From positions 1 to 50,965 of the forward strand of contig JAQBGG010000029.1 in NCBI GenBank assembly GCA_032122625.1: a stretch of DNA of 50,965 nt, read 5' to 3'. Shown here piece by piece: positions 17,710 through 26,698 of this stretch. A program made the translations under genes and the position numbers. Position 1 is the first letter of the stretch, and each line of letters begins with the position of its first letter. The notes beneath the pieces were generated by a model. That model searched no databases. It saw nothing but the letters and a program-made list of their open reading frames with translations, and had not been told where the DNA came from. The stretch comes from CAXMST01 sp032122625. Lineage in GTDB: Bacteria; Actinomycetota; Thermoleophilia; Solirubrobacterales; 70-9.

Positions 17710-20163
17710 GTGAGAGGAAGCACCAAGCTGCTGCTCGCGCTGATCGCCATCTGGGCGTTCGCACTGACCGCCACCAGTGCCCAGGCCGCCAAGCCTCAGG
17801 TGAAGCTTCTCAGCAAGGGCCAGAGCGGGATTCTCGCGAACGGCTCGGTCAAGGCCAGGGTCACGCTGAAGGTCCGCAAGGGCCGTAGGGCCAAGGTCAA
17901 GGTCAGGGGGCTGTCCTCAACCTTCGACCGCCCCAAGTACCGGGCGCTGACCAAGAGTCGCAGGCTGATCTTCAAGCGCTCCAGCTCAAAGAAGGTGAGG
18001 TTGCCCCTGAGCTCCTCCGGCAAGAGCGCCGTGGAGTCCTGTCGGGGCCGCACCCTACGGGTCAAGGCCGGCGCCAGCAAGGCCTCCCGCGAGCTCGTGC
18101 GCCAGAGCGCTGCCTGCAAGCCGCGCCCTCTCGACCTGTCGAGGGCCTCGCAGTGCAACTTCATCGGCTCGGCCGGCGACTCGCTCTGCATGCTGCCCTT
18201 CCCCGATGATTTCCACACCGTCCCCGACCCCGCCACCGAGACCGGGCGGCGGATCAACTTTCAGTCTGCGGCGATGCCGGCCAACTCCGCGAGCGTCCAC
18301 ATCGCCGCCGCCCCCTACAACGCAAACGACGGCTTCAGCCCCGGTCAGGGAATCGTTGTGCGCGTCCCCGGCCTCGACAACCCCGCCGCGCTGGCGAAGA
18401 CCGCGCCGGTGCCGATCAACGACCTCGGCCGCTATACCGGCAAGCGCACTCCGGTCGTCGTCATCGACGCGAACACCGGCGAGCGCTGGCCGATCTGGGT
18501 CGAGATCGACTCCAACGCCTCCGGCCCGGGCGAGACGGCGCTGGAGATCCACCCGGCGCGGAACTTCGACGCCAAGCACCGCTACATCGTCGCGATGCGA
18601 AACCTCAAGGACTCCGAGGGCAATGTGATCCCCGCTCCGGAGGGCTTCCGCTATTACCGCGACGACCTGCCCTCCAAGAAGCGCCCGATCAACAAGTGGC
18701 GGGGGCGTTTCGACTCGATCTTCTCGACCTTGCGGACGGCCGGAATCAGGCGCGCCAACCTCTACGTTGCCTGGGACTTCACCGTCGCCAGCGATCAGAA
18801 CATCGCTCGGCGCGCGCTCCACATTCGCGACGATGCCTTCTCGCAACTCGGCGACACGGAGCTCGCCGATGGCGTCGTTGCCGGAGCGGCGCCATCGTTC
18901 AGCGTCGACACCGTGAACACCGACCCCAAGCCGGGCGTCGCACGGCGGGTCAGGGGCAGCTTTGAGGTTCCCTGCTACCTGTTCCCGAGCTGTGCCCCGG
19001 GCGGGCGCTTCAAGCTGGACGCCGGCGGACTTCCGACCCGCAACGGTGACTGGACCGCCAACTTCGACTGCACGATCCCGCACTCCGCGGTCGACGACGT
19101 CGGCGCATACCCGGGCCGGCCGGCCGTCTACGGGCACGGGCTCTTCGGCAGCGCCTCGGAGGTCTACAACGCCGATATCCAGAACGAGTTTGCCCAGGAC
19201 TACAACTTCGTCCTTTGCGCCACTGACGAGATCGGGATGTCCGGCAACGACGTAGCCAACACCGGCCTCCACATCCTTCCCGACCTCTCGAACTTCCCCG
19301 AGCTCGCCGACCGCCTCCAGCAGGGGCTGCTGAACGAGCTCTACCTCGGTCGGCTGATGGATACGACCGCGGCGCAGGGGGGCTTCCTCAGCGACGTCAA
19401 CTTCCACGCCGACGGCGCCACCCTCGGCAGCGCCCGTGTGATCGACCCCTCGGAGCTCTATTACGACGGCAGCAGCCAGGGCGGGATCATGGGCGGGGCA
19501 CTGACGGCCCTCTCGCCCGACTTCACCCGGGCGGCTCTGAACGTGCCGGCGATGAACTACTCGGTCCTGCTGCCACGCTCGGTCGACTATGAGCCCTTCG
19601 CGCAGATCCTCGAGGCGAACTACTCCGATGACCTCTCGCATCCGCTGATCCTCTCGCTGATCCAGATGCTCTGGGACCGGGGTGAGCCCAACGGCTACGC
19701 CCACCGGATGACGACCGAGCCGTTGCCGGACACGCCCGCGCACGAGGTGTTGATGAGCATCGCCCTCGGCGACCACCAGGTAACGAACTTCCAGGCGGAT
19801 GTCGAGGCGCGGACGATCGGCGCCCAGACCCATACGCCGGTTCTCTATCCGGGCCGTTGGCCGGGGGTCGACGTGCTCTGGGACGTGCCGGCGATCTCCT
19901 CCTATCCCTACGAGGGTTCAGCCGCGATCTACTTCGACATCGGTCCCGAGCGCGCCAACCCCTCACCACCGCCGCCGATGATCGGCGTCTCGCCGCCGCC
20001 GCTGACCAACGTTCCCAACGAGGCCGGCGAGGACCCCCACGGTGCGCCGCGGGGGGCGCCGACCGGCCTGCACCTCATTTCCGACTTCCTCGCCCCGAAC
20101 GGCGCCGTGACCAACGTCTGTGGGTCCGATGCCTGCTATTCGGGAGGCTTCTCCGGACCCTGA
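17710..20163 (+). CDS. Large secreted protein with an alpha/beta-hydrolase-like GSSQG motif
   Basis: 817 residues from GTG 17710, with GGAGGT ten bases before it. Signal peptide MRGSTKLLLALIAIWAFALT, likely cut after AQA. Residues ~27-140 are Lys/Arg-rich with a beta-strand pattern; the remainder is one large domain. YYDGSSQGGIMGGALTALSP gives a G-x-S-x-G nucleophile elbow (Ser ~589) and ALGDHQVTNFQADVEA near residue 690 supplies a possible acid/His. The layout resembles bacterial secreted lipases of the virulence-factor-lipase type. Cysteines (C21-type pairs such as PCYLFPSC) suggest disulfides. The natural C-terminus may continue in another frame (see the next entry). Confidence 0.75.
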   Translation: MRGSTKLLLALIAIWAFALTATSAQAAKPQVKLLSKGQSGILANGSVKARVTLKVRKGRRAKVKVRGLSSTFDRPKYRALTKSRRLIFKRSSSKKVRLPLSSSGKSAVESCRGRTLRVKAGASKASRELVRQSAACKPRPLDLSRASQCNFIGSAGDSLCMLPFPDDFHTVPDPATETGRRINFQSAAMPANSASVHIAAAPYNANDGFSPGQGIVVRVPGLDNPAALAKTAPVPINDLGRYTGKRTPVVVIDANTGERWPIWVEIDSNASGPGETALEIHPARNFDAKHRYIVAMRNLKDSEGNVIPAPEGFRYYRDDLPSKKRPINKWRGRFDSIFSTLRTAGIRRANLYVAWDFTVASDQNIARRALHIRDDAFSQLGDTELADGVVAGAAPSFSVDTVNTDPKPGVARRVRGSFEVPCYLFPSCAPGGRFKLDAGGLPTRNGDWTANFDCTIPHSAVDDVGAYPGRPAVYGHGLFGSASEVYNADIQNEFAQDYNFVLCATDEIGMSGNDVANTGLHILPDLSNFPELADRLQQGLLNELYLGRLMDTTAAQGGFLSDVNFHADGATLGSARVIDPSELYYDGSSQGGIMGGALTALSPDFTRAALNVPAMNYSVLLPRSVDYEPFAQILEANYSDDLSHPLILSLIQMLWDRGEPNGYAHRMTTEPLPDTPAHEVLMSIALGDHQVTNFQADVEARTIGAQTHTPVLYPGRWPGVDVLWDVPAISSYPYEGSAAIYFDIGPERANPSPPPPMIGVSPPPLTNVPNEAGEDPHGAPRGAPTGLHLISDFLAPNGAVTNVCGSDACYSGGFSGP

Positions 20164-20246
20164 GACAGAGGCGGCGGTGGTACGGTCAGATCGCCCAGTT
20201 CCTGCAGAACAACGGGACGATCACCGATCCCTGCGGACCCATGTAG
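20164..20246 (+). other. Possible frameshifted C-terminus of the secreted hydrolase
   Basis: Directly after the TGA of the 817-residue protein, a different frame reads WYGQIAQFLQNNGTITDPCG and then stops. It looks like a genuine protein end and not a chance string, which suggests a one- or two-base indel near 20155-20185. The rest of the 233-base gap to the TetR stop (20247-20396) shows no gene that I can support. Confidence 0.35.
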
Positions 20247-20396
20247 TGGATCGCGAGGACCACGTCGAATGGCCCGTGGCGCCGAGCCATCCGCCACCAG
20301 TAGCCGTGAAAGACAGTGTCTCCGAGGTGGAGCGCCCGCCGGCCGCCAGTTGGACTCGCGCCCGCCGGCGCGTCCCGGGGACCTCAGGACGCTCGC

Positions 20397-21053
20397 CTAG
20401 ACCCGCGGGCCCTCCGGCTTTGCCGTCGCCCCGTCGAGGATCAGGCGGACGATCTCGACCGTGTCGGCAACGTTCGGGTCGGCGTCGCCGAGTTGGTCGC
20501 CATAGAGGAAAACCTCGCCGCAGCGGGTGATCGCCCGTGCGGCCAGCGCCGGATCGACGCCCGGCGCGAGCAGGTCGCCCTCGGCCCTGAGCAGCTCCTC
20601 GTTCCATGCGATCGAGCGTGCGCGCATGCTGTGGGGCCCGTTGAATAGGACCCGGGCCGCGGCCCTTGGCTCATTCTCGAGGAGGTGTAGGTAGGCGGGG
20701 CTCGTGGAGATCACCTCGACGAATGTGCGCATGGTCTCGAATACCCGATCGATCCCTCTCGCATTGCTCTGCTCGAGCGCGGTGTCGGCGACCTCGCGGG
20801 ACAACGACCACATGGTCTCGGCCAGCAGCTCGCCGCGACCCCCGAACCACCTGTATACGGTGGTCCGATTGACGCCGAGTTCGTCGGCGACGCGGCCGAT
20901 GTCGACTCTGCGGCAGGCAAGGAACTCGCGGCGTGCGACCTCGATCGCGTCCTCGGGCCCGGGCCGACGTCGGGCTTCCGCCTCGCCGCTCCCGGGCAGT
21001 GTTGCCTCGCTGCTCATGACCTCTAGCGTAGCTGCAGCCGCAGCATCTTCCAT
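20397..21053 (-). CDS. TetR family transcriptional regulator
   Basis: 218 residues from ATG 21053 (AGGGGGAAA ten bases before it); a second ATG at 21017 is also possible. The N-terminal HTH is VDIGRVADELGVNRTTVYRW followed by FGGRGELLAETMW, the standard TetR recognition helix. The C-terminal ligand domain includes SPAYLHLLENEPRAAARVLF and AITRCGEVFLYGDQLGD, similar to QsdR-like regulators. It probably represses itself and neighbouring genes. The closest candidates are the divergent secreted-protein gene and, farther along, the decarboxylase/dehydrogenase run. Confidence 0.88.
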   Translation of the reverse strand: MEDAAAAATLEVMSSEATLPGSGEAEARRRPGPEDAIEVARREFLACRRVDIGRVADELGVNRTTVYRWFGGRGELLAETMWSLSREVADTALEQSNARGIDRVFETMRTFVEVISTSPAYLHLLENEPRAAARVLFNGPHSMRARSIAWNEELLRAEGDLLAPGVDPALAARAITRCGEVFLYGDQLGDADPNVADTVEIVRLILDGATAKPEGPRV

Positions 21054-21095
21054 GCTCGAGGTTTCCCCCTGCGAGCGCGGAGGCGCTGCGCTAAG

Positions 21096-21115
21096 GTTGC
21101 ACCACGGTACGCAAC
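21096..21115. promoter_or_regulatory. Candidate TetR operator
   Basis: Inverted repeat GTTGC-N10-GCAAC in the divergent region between the TetR gene and the secreted-protein gene. Position and symmetry fit a TetR dimer site. No second copy was found before the ADC gene. Confidence 0.4.
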
Positions 21116-21183
21116 AAAGCTCAGGAATGATGCAAGTTACCCTGGCGGCGGGTTCGCCAGAAAACGGGTAGGAGAGGATCCGA

Positions 21184-21918
21184 ATGAGGCGGTTCGCAGT
21201 ATTGGTGCTGACGGTAGTGATCGGCGTGGGGGTCGTTTCGTTTGCCACTGCCGACGAGAGCATTCAGACCGAGATCGCAAAGATCAAGCCAACCAAGATC
21301 TCGAAGAGCAAATACCAGGACGTCAAGTACGTGAACATGATTACGACCTTCGACGTTCCCGGGACGAACGAGCCGCCGAAGTCGTTCCGGACGGTCCTGG
21401 ACTTCCCTAAGCAGCTCAAGTTCAACAACAACAAGTGGCCCTTCTGCAAGACCGACGCGGTCGGTCTCGTGCGTGCAGCTCTGCCCGCCGACGCCAAGAA
21501 GGCTTGCGGCAGGAAGTCGATCGTCTCGGCTGACAGCGGCAGCAAGGCCGTCGTGCGCGTCGGCACCGCCACGGGGGCGATTGTCATCAACAATCAGGTC
21601 GTCGCCTTCAACGAGCCCGGCGGCGAGCTGCTCCTCTTCATCAAGCCAACGGGGGAGTTCGCCGGCCTCCCGGCCTCGATCCTCGTCGGCAAGCTGAAGA
21701 AGTCGAAGTCGGGCAGCAAGTACCGGCAGGCGCTCGATGTGAGGAGCAGCCCGCTCGCTGCCGGCGCGCTCAGCCTCTTCCAGATCACGAACCCGAGGAG
21801 CGGGTACGTGCAAGCCAAGTGCAAGCCGAAGAAGCTCTATTGGAAGGCGACGACGTTCTTCGAGGACGGTAGTAAGACCTCGGACACGCACTCGACCACC
21901 TGCAAGCCGAAGAACTAG
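21184..21918 (+). CDS. Secreted protein of unknown function
   Basis: 244 residues with a signal peptide (MRRFAVLVLTVVIGVGVVSF, cut near ATA-DE). GGGTAGGAGAGG precedes the ATG. The mature protein is lysine-rich with a beta-strand character. Four Cys (FCKTD, KACGRK, AKCKPKK, TTCKPKN) probably form two disulfides. I do not recognise a domain. Similar secreted proteins are numerous in this bacterial group. A strong hairpin follows the stop. Confidence 0.72.
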   Translation: MRRFAVLVLTVVIGVGVVSFATADESIQTEIAKIKPTKISKSKYQDVKYVNMITTFDVPGTNEPPKSFRTVLDFPKQLKFNNNKWPFCKTDAVGLVRAALPADAKKACGRKSIVSADSGSKAVVRVGTATGAIVINNQVVAFNEPGGELLLFIKPTGEFAGLPASILVGKLKKSKSGSKYRQALDVRSSPLAAGALSLFQITNPRSGYVQAKCKPKKLYWKATTFFEDGSKTSDTHSTTCKPKN

Positions 21919-21956
21919 CGATGCCAGATCGCTGCCTCGCTGAGGGAAGGCGGTGA

Positions 21957-21982
21957 GAGGGGCGGCCGGGAGGCCGCCCCTC
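21957..21982 (+). terminator. Strong hairpin after the secreted-protein gene
   Basis: Perfect 11-bp stem GAGGGGCGGCC/GGCCGCCCCTC with a GGGA loop, 39 bases after the stop. It separates the secreted-protein transcript from the ADC gene at 22030. Confidence 0.75.
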
Positions 21983-22029
21983 GGCCGCCACCATCAAACC
22001 TGCCCGAAGCCAGAGAGAGCGGAAGCCTG

Positions 22030-22836
22030 ATGTTCAAGTTCGATCCAAACGGCAGCTACGTGATGCCGGCCCACTTCGGCCCTCGGCCCCTAAGCCCGAA
22101 GGCCAGCGGTTGGTACCACGACGTCACAACCATGGTCATCTCATACCTCACCGACCGCGAGCAGCTGGAGCGCTATCTGCCGGAGCCGTTCGAGGTTGGC
22201 GAAGAAGCCCTCGTGTCGGTCTTCTACGCCCGCAACCGGCAGGTCGATTGGTTGGCGGGCCACGGCTACAACATGATTGCGGTCAATGCCTCGGCGGTCT
22301 TCAACGGCGAGAACGACAAACTGACCGGCCAGTACACGCTGGTGATGTGGGAGAACCTGACCGACCCGATTCTGACCGGTCGGGAGCTTCAGGGCATACC
22401 GAAGATCTATGCCGACATCCCCGACCACACCGTGCTGCACGGCGAATGGCGATCGAGCGCGAGCCACTTCGGCCACAAGATCGTCGACATCGCAATCACC
22501 GACCTGCGAGCTCCGACCGAAGAAGAGATGGAAGCCGGACAGCGGGCCCAAGCCGAGAGCACGCCGATGGCGTGGCGCTATCTGCCCGGCGTGGGCGGCT
22601 TCGGTCAGACCACCAGCGAGCCGACGGCTTACCCGTCCGAGAACGAGTTCCGTTCCGTCCTAGTAGGCGAGGGAAGTATCGAGTGGCACCAGTTGACGTG
22701 GGAGCAAAACCCGACGCAGTTCCACCTCGTCAACGCACTCGCTGAGCTTCCGATCCTCGAACACCGGGCGGCGCTGGTCACCGAGGGCAGCACCAACCTG
22801 ATCATCCCGGACAATCTCCCGCGGGGGCTCTCATAA
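22030..22836 (+). CDS. Acetoacetate decarboxylase family protein
   Basis: 268 residues. The ADC fold is recognised from the N-terminal layout and from LTGRELQGIPKIYADI, which holds the Lys that forms the Schiff base in clostridial acetoacetate decarboxylase (family pattern RE-x-G-x-PK). YLPEPFEVGEEALVSVFYAR and the C-terminal HQLTWEQNPTQFHLVNALAE also fit. Family members decarboxylate beta-keto acids or act as aldolase-dehydratases. A 16-base gap to the 3-hydroxyacyl-CoA dehydrogenase indicates one operon. The true substrate is unknown. Confidence 0.85.
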   Translation: MFKFDPNGSYVMPAHFGPRPLSPKASGWYHDVTTMVISYLTDREQLERYLPEPFEVGEEALVSVFYARNRQVDWLAGHGYNMIAVNASAVFNGENDKLTGQYTLVMWENLTDPILTGRELQGIPKIYADIPDHTVLHGEWRSSASHFGHKIVDIAITDLRAPTEEEMEAGQRAQAESTPMAWRYLPGVGGFGQTTSEPTAYPSENEFRSVLVGEGSIEWHQLTWEQNPTQFHLVNALAELPILEHRAALVTEGSTNLIIPDNLPRGLS

Positions 22837-22852
22837 GGCGAGGCAACGGACC

Positions 22853-24073
22853 ATGACGCTCGACGACGTTCGCACGGTGTGTTTCGTAGGCGCCGGAACC
22901 ATGGGCTGCGCCAACTCCCTGGTGGCGGCCGTCTCCGGCTATGAGGTAGTGCTCCACGATGCGCAAGAGGACAACCTGGACGCCGTTTCCGCTCGACACG
23001 AGGGGATTGCAGCCTTCCTGGTTCAGAGCGGTTACTGCTCTTCCGACGACGTCGCTGCCGGGCGTGCGCGGGTCTCAATCGTCGCCGACCTCGCGCAGGC
23101 TGCCTCGAACGCCGACCTGGTGAGCGAGTCGGTCTTCGAAGACCTCGACCTCAAGCGCCAGATCCATCGACAGCTCGACCAGGTGGCTCCCAGGAGAACC
23201 ATCCTCACCACCAACACCTCGGCCCTCCTCGTCTCCGAGATCGAGAACGTGGTCAGGCGCGGCGAACTGTTTGCGGCCCTGCACTCACACCTCGGGTCGC
23301 TCCTGTTCGACATCGTCGGTGGGCCACGCACTGCCTCGTCGACGATCGACGTCCTGCGTCGGTACGTCCTCAGCCTCGGCGGCGTCCCCCTGGTGCTGAA
23401 GAAGGAGAACCGGGGCTACGTCTTCAACGCAATCAATGGTCCGCTGCTCGCTATGGCGATGACACTGCTGCTCCGTGGCCATGCGACCCGGGACGAGATC
23501 GATCGCGCCTGGATGTCGGATCGCGGAGCGCCCCTCGGCCCCTTCGGAATGATGGATCTCTTCGGACTGGACGTGATCCTCGACAGCTGGCGACGTCCCT
23601 CGACCGACTCCAGCCGCGAGGCCCTGCGAGCCGAAGTCGTCCCCTTTCTGACCCAGTATGTGGAGGCGGGCAAGCTCGGCCTCAAGTCCGGTAACGGTTT
23701 CTACGACTACCCTGCCCCCGCATTCCAGGAGCCGGCGTTTCTGTCCGCCGGGCCAAGCCCGCAGATTGCCTCCGAGGCACTGCTTTCGACCCTGCTGGGA
23801 AGTGCCGTGTCGTTGGTTGCGAACGACGTGGTGACGCCGGAAGAAGTGGATCTGGCCTGGACGACGGCGACGGCACTTGACGTCGGCCCTTTCGGGATTC
23901 TCGACCAGCTTGGGATCGAGCCCTTCTCCGAGATCCTCCAGAACCAACTGGCGGCTGGCCTGCTGGCCGCCGAGTCTGTCGATCTCTGCCTCGGTTACGC
24001 CCTTGGCCTCGGTCTCGAGGAAGGCGAGCGGGGCGAAACCGACCCACCTGCGCGCCGTCGAGCGGGCGCCTGA
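22853..24073 (+). CDS. 3-hydroxyacyl-CoA dehydrogenase family protein
   Basis: 406 residues. The Rossmann start is VCFVGAGTMGCANSLVAAVS followed by LHDAQEDNLD (the acidic residue selecting NAD). The catalytic region includes TTNTSALLVSEIENVVRRGE and the His in LHSHLGSLLFDIV. NAINGPLLAMAMTLLLRG and APLGPFGMMDLFGLDVI form the C-terminal dimer domain, present in duplicated form (second copy LDVGPFGILDQLG). It oxidises a 3-hydroxyacyl-CoA or related acid. GGCGAGG precedes the ATG. It follows the ADC-like gene and is followed by a 250-base gap. Confidence 0.88.
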   Translation: MTLDDVRTVCFVGAGTMGCANSLVAAVSGYEVVLHDAQEDNLDAVSARHEGIAAFLVQSGYCSSDDVAAGRARVSIVADLAQAASNADLVSESVFEDLDLKRQIHRQLDQVAPRRTILTTNTSALLVSEIENVVRRGELFAALHSHLGSLLFDIVGGPRTASSTIDVLRRYVLSLGGVPLVLKKENRGYVFNAINGPLLAMAMTLLLRGHATRDEIDRAWMSDRGAPLGPFGMMDLFGLDVILDSWRRPSTDSSREALRAEVVPFLTQYVEAGKLGLKSGNGFYDYPAPAFQEPAFLSAGPSPQIASEALLSTLLGSAVSLVANDVVTPEEVDLAWTTATALDVGPFGILDQLGIEPFSEILQNQLAAGLLAAESVDLCLGYALGLGLEEGERGETDPPARRRAGA

Positions 24074-24293
24074 TCCGGCTGGCCTCAGATCGACAGGGCG
24101 GGCCGCAGAATCGAGCCCCCATACGGCGGCCCAGCAGCGGCCCCAGAGATCCGCAGACGAGACAGTTCGAGGGCCTTCAGGCCGATCAGGGCGCCCGACA
24201 ACTCCGTGCGAGCTGGGGCAGGATCATCTGACCAGGCTTGTAGCCGGCGGTGTGACCGGAGGTAGAGAGACGTAGGCGACCTTCACCGAGACC

Positions 24294-24310
24294 GGAACCT
24301 ATCCGGTTCC
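24294..24310. promoter_or_regulatory. Inverted repeat upstream of the SCP2-like gene
   Basis: GGAACC-TATCC-GGTTCC, 14 bases before the ATG at 24324. It is placed where a repressor could block transcription of the SCP2-like/LinD-like pair. The arms differ from the candidate TetR site at 21096. The rest of the 250-base gap (24074-24293) shows no gene. Confidence 0.4.
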
Positions 24311-24323
24311 CGATAGTGTCGCC

Positions 24324-24893
24324 ATGGTGTCGCGTCAGCTCCTCCAGCTTCTCCTGACGGTCCTTGGTCGGGCGATGGCGCTGGCCAGCTGTTTCGTGCC
24401 CCGCTTCCGTCGTCAGGTCACCGCCCCTCGCACGATCGTTGTTGCGTCCGGCGATGGAGCCGCAGCCAGCTTCCACTTCGACCCCCAAGCGCGGACGATG
24501 CGCTTCCAGTCAGGCGAGGCGGACCGCTACGACTGCGCCTTGCGTTACCGCGGCTCGGGCGATGCGATCAGGGCCCTGCTTCACCCGCGGGCCGCGGGTC
24601 GGATCGTTTCTGACGTCCAGCAGGGCCGGGCCGCGCTCGAGGGCAACGCCCTGCTGCTTCTGTGGTTCCACGGACTGACCCGGGTCGTCGCCCCTATCGG
24701 GCGGCCGCTCGGCCCACGTCAGGCGCCGCCGGTCAAACCGCAGCGGCACGATTCCGACGCTCCGTATGCAGGACGGATCACCGTCGAGCCAGCGCTCGCG
24801 GCGCTGCCGGCCGAGCAGGAGGCGCACTGGCGAGCTCGCGCCAAGCTGATTCAGATCCGGGTCCCCGCCGGCGAACCGGCGCCGAAGGGCTGA
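24324..24893 (+). CDS. Small SCP2-like hydrophobic-ligand protein (tentative)
   Basis: 189 residues. A hydrophobic N-terminal helix is followed by a region (residues ~35-115) with an SCP2-like pattern: IVVASGDGAAASFHFDPQAR, then GEADRYDCALRYRGSGDAIR and IVSDVQQGRAALEGNALLLL. SCP2 domains bind sterols, fatty acids or acyl-CoAs and often sit beside degradation enzymes. No Shine-Dalgarno is seen. The stop is two bases before the GTG of the LinD-like gene, so the two are co-transcribed. The family call is a judgement from pattern and could be wrong. Confidence 0.5.
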   Translation: MVSRQLLQLLLTVLGRAMALASCFVPRFRRQVTAPRTIVVASGDGAAASFHFDPQARTMRFQSGEADRYDCALRYRGSGDAIRALLHPRAAGRIVSDVQQGRAALEGNALLLLWFHGLTRVVAPIGRPLGPRQAPPVKPQRHDSDAPYAGRITVEPALAALPAEQEAHWRARAKLIQIRVPAGEPAPKG

Positions 24894-24895
24894 TC

Positions 24896-26560
24896 GTGCG
24901 GACGGCGGGGGAACCCACAATCGAACTCAACGAGCGCTCGCGAGGGTGGTTGCGACACATCTGGGAGAAGGCGACCACCGCGGATGACTGGAGCAGCGAG
25001 GGCGAGCCACACCAGTGGTGGGACCGCGAATCAACCGCACCGATGTGTGCCTTCCCGCGCTTCGACCTCTCCGAGACCTCCTACGCCCTGCCGCTGATGG
25101 CTGATGCCACACCGGCATGGCGAGAGGTCTATACCGAGATCGCCGCCGGCCTGGTCGAGCGCAGCACCACCTTCTGGGGAGCGATTGACTGGATCACGCT
25201 GATCGGGGCCGACCCCAACGCCGACGCCTATCCACCGGAGTGGATGCCCTACCTGCCAGAGAACCTCCGTGGCCGCTACGACCCGCCCGGCTGGACCGGC
25301 AACGGCAAGCAACCCTGGGGCCTCCAGCCGGACCCGATCGGCTCCGACGGCAACCTGTTCTACCGCGGCTTCTTCAATCTCATTCTCGGCGTCTACGCAG
25401 CGGTCTCCGGCGACGACCGCTACCGCGAGCCGTTCGAGGTGACCGGCTATATGGACCGGCGCTTCGAATGGACCCATCAGGACATCGCCGGCCTGATCAG
25501 CTCCCAGCTCGGCGCTCGGCCGGAGGGTCCGCACTGTGAGAACACGAAGATCTGGCCCTTTTGCGTGAGCGGCGCCGGCCTCGGGCTGAGGCTCTACGAC
25601 ACCCTCCACGGCGACAGTCTCAACAAGACCTACGACGGCTGGATCGAGTTCGCCCAGCAGCACTACATGGGCATCGACAGGCGCGGCGAGCTCGAGTGGT
25701 TCGCCGCCTACTACGACCCGATCGAGAAAGCGGCGTGCAGCTTTGAGCAACCCGTGTCCGCCTACATGGCGCTGATCACCACGCCCTACGTCTACCCGCA
25801 GCGCCCCGACGTCGGCCAGAGGTTCTATGAGCTTGCGGTGCGCCAGCTTGGATGGGACAAGATCGGGCACGAAGTCGTCCATCTGCTCGACGACCCCCGC
25901 CTCGTTTCGATCGGGCTGCTGATGGCGCATGAGCTCGGCGACACAACCACCGAGACGCGCCTGCGCGACTATGCGGAGGAGCACTTTGAGCCGCGCTTCT
26001 TCGGCGAAGAGTCAGAGCGCTTCGGCTGGTTCTTTGGCTTTGACGAATCCTGGCCTCGCGGGCAACAAAGCGCCCTGCTAATGGTCCCGGAGTTAGGCCC
26101 CGCGGGCGCCTGGTTCGATGCCTTCAACCGCCACGACCGCGGGCGCTTCAGCGCGCCGACGATCCGTGGGGTGGATTACCCGACGCTCGGAATCAGCCGC
26201 GCCTACAACGACACGGACGCCGGCGAGCTGATCGTCAGTACGTACGCGGCGACGCCATCGAGGGCCGGACGGGAAACTGCGGTGAAGGTGAGCGGCATAC
26301 CGGGACTTAGCGCCGTCAGGGTGCTCCTCGACGGGACCGAGCACGCCGGCTGGCGGGCCTGCGGTGAGGATGAGATCGAGATCGAGCTGACGGTCGGCGA
26401 GACCGAGCTGCGAATCCTGACCGGCTATCGCGGCGGAGCCCAGCAGCCGGCATCCACCGGAGGGGACTCCCGGACCGCAGTGGTGGGCAGCAATTCCCGT
26501 GGCCTCGCCAGGCCCTCGGCAGCCGCAGTCGCGGCCATCGCTGGCTGCAGCTGCTGTTAG
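24896..26560 (+). CDS. Linalool dehydratase/isomerase-like protein
   Basis: 554 residues from the GTG two bases after the previous stop; the frame is open upstream but overlaps the SCP2-like gene. The sequence fits the (alpha/alpha)6-barrel family of LinD: D57 and Y63 in FPRFDLSETSYALPLMAD (same spacing as LinD D39/Y45, from memory) and C214/C223 in HCENTKIWPFCVSGAGLGLR (same nine-residue spacing as LinD C171/C180), then LYDTLHGDSLNKTYD. The His expected in a GHL motif appears replaced (FYRGFFNLILG), so the reaction may differ. LinD hydrates/dehydrates and isomerises monoterpene alcohols. Cytoplasmic here: no signal peptide, unlike the periplasmic proteobacterial enzyme. The last ~35 residues are a low-complexity tail. 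Confidence 0.72.
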   Translation: MRTAGEPTIELNERSRGWLRHIWEKATTADDWSSEGEPHQWWDRESTAPMCAFPRFDLSETSYALPLMADATPAWREVYTEIAAGLVERSTTFWGAIDWITLIGADPNADAYPPEWMPYLPENLRGRYDPPGWTGNGKQPWGLQPDPIGSDGNLFYRGFFNLILGVYAAVSGDDRYREPFEVTGYMDRRFEWTHQDIAGLISSQLGARPEGPHCENTKIWPFCVSGAGLGLRLYDTLHGDSLNKTYDGWIEFAQQHYMGIDRRGELEWFAAYYDPIEKAACSFEQPVSAYMALITTPYVYPQRPDVGQRFYELAVRQLGWDKIGHEVVHLLDDPRLVSIGLLMAHELGDTTTETRLRDYAEEHFEPRFFGEESERFGWFFGFDESWPRGQQSALLMVPELGPAGAWFDAFNRHDRGRFSAPTIRGVDYPTLGISRAYNDTDAGELIVSTYAATPSRAGRETAVKVSGIPGLSAVRVLLDGTEHAGWRACGEDEIEIELTVGETELRILTGYRGGAQQPASTGGDSRTAVVGSNSRGLARPSAAAVAAIAGCSCC

Positions 26561-26658
26561 CCCGCGCGGCTACCTGCCTCCCGCGGATTGTCTGCGGTGA
26601 TGCCCGACGATCTTCCGCGCGATCCGAAACCAGCGGTGAGAGGTCCTCGGGTTCTCCT

Positions 26659-26698
26659 CGGTCCGCTTCGCTCACCTAAGAACGTCCAAGGCGGACCG
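26659..26698. terminator. Hairpin between convergent LinD-like and methyltransferase genes
   Basis: Eight-base arms CGGTCCGC and GCGGACCG separated by 24 bases. It sits between two convergent stops (26560 and 26774) and may end both transcripts. Its right arm overlaps the decayed repeat tail. Confidence 0.4.

Noticed and set aside
18055..19833. 592-codon minus-strand frame
   Set aside because: Antisense shadow of the secreted hydrolase, typical of high-GC codon bias; no recognisable motifs.
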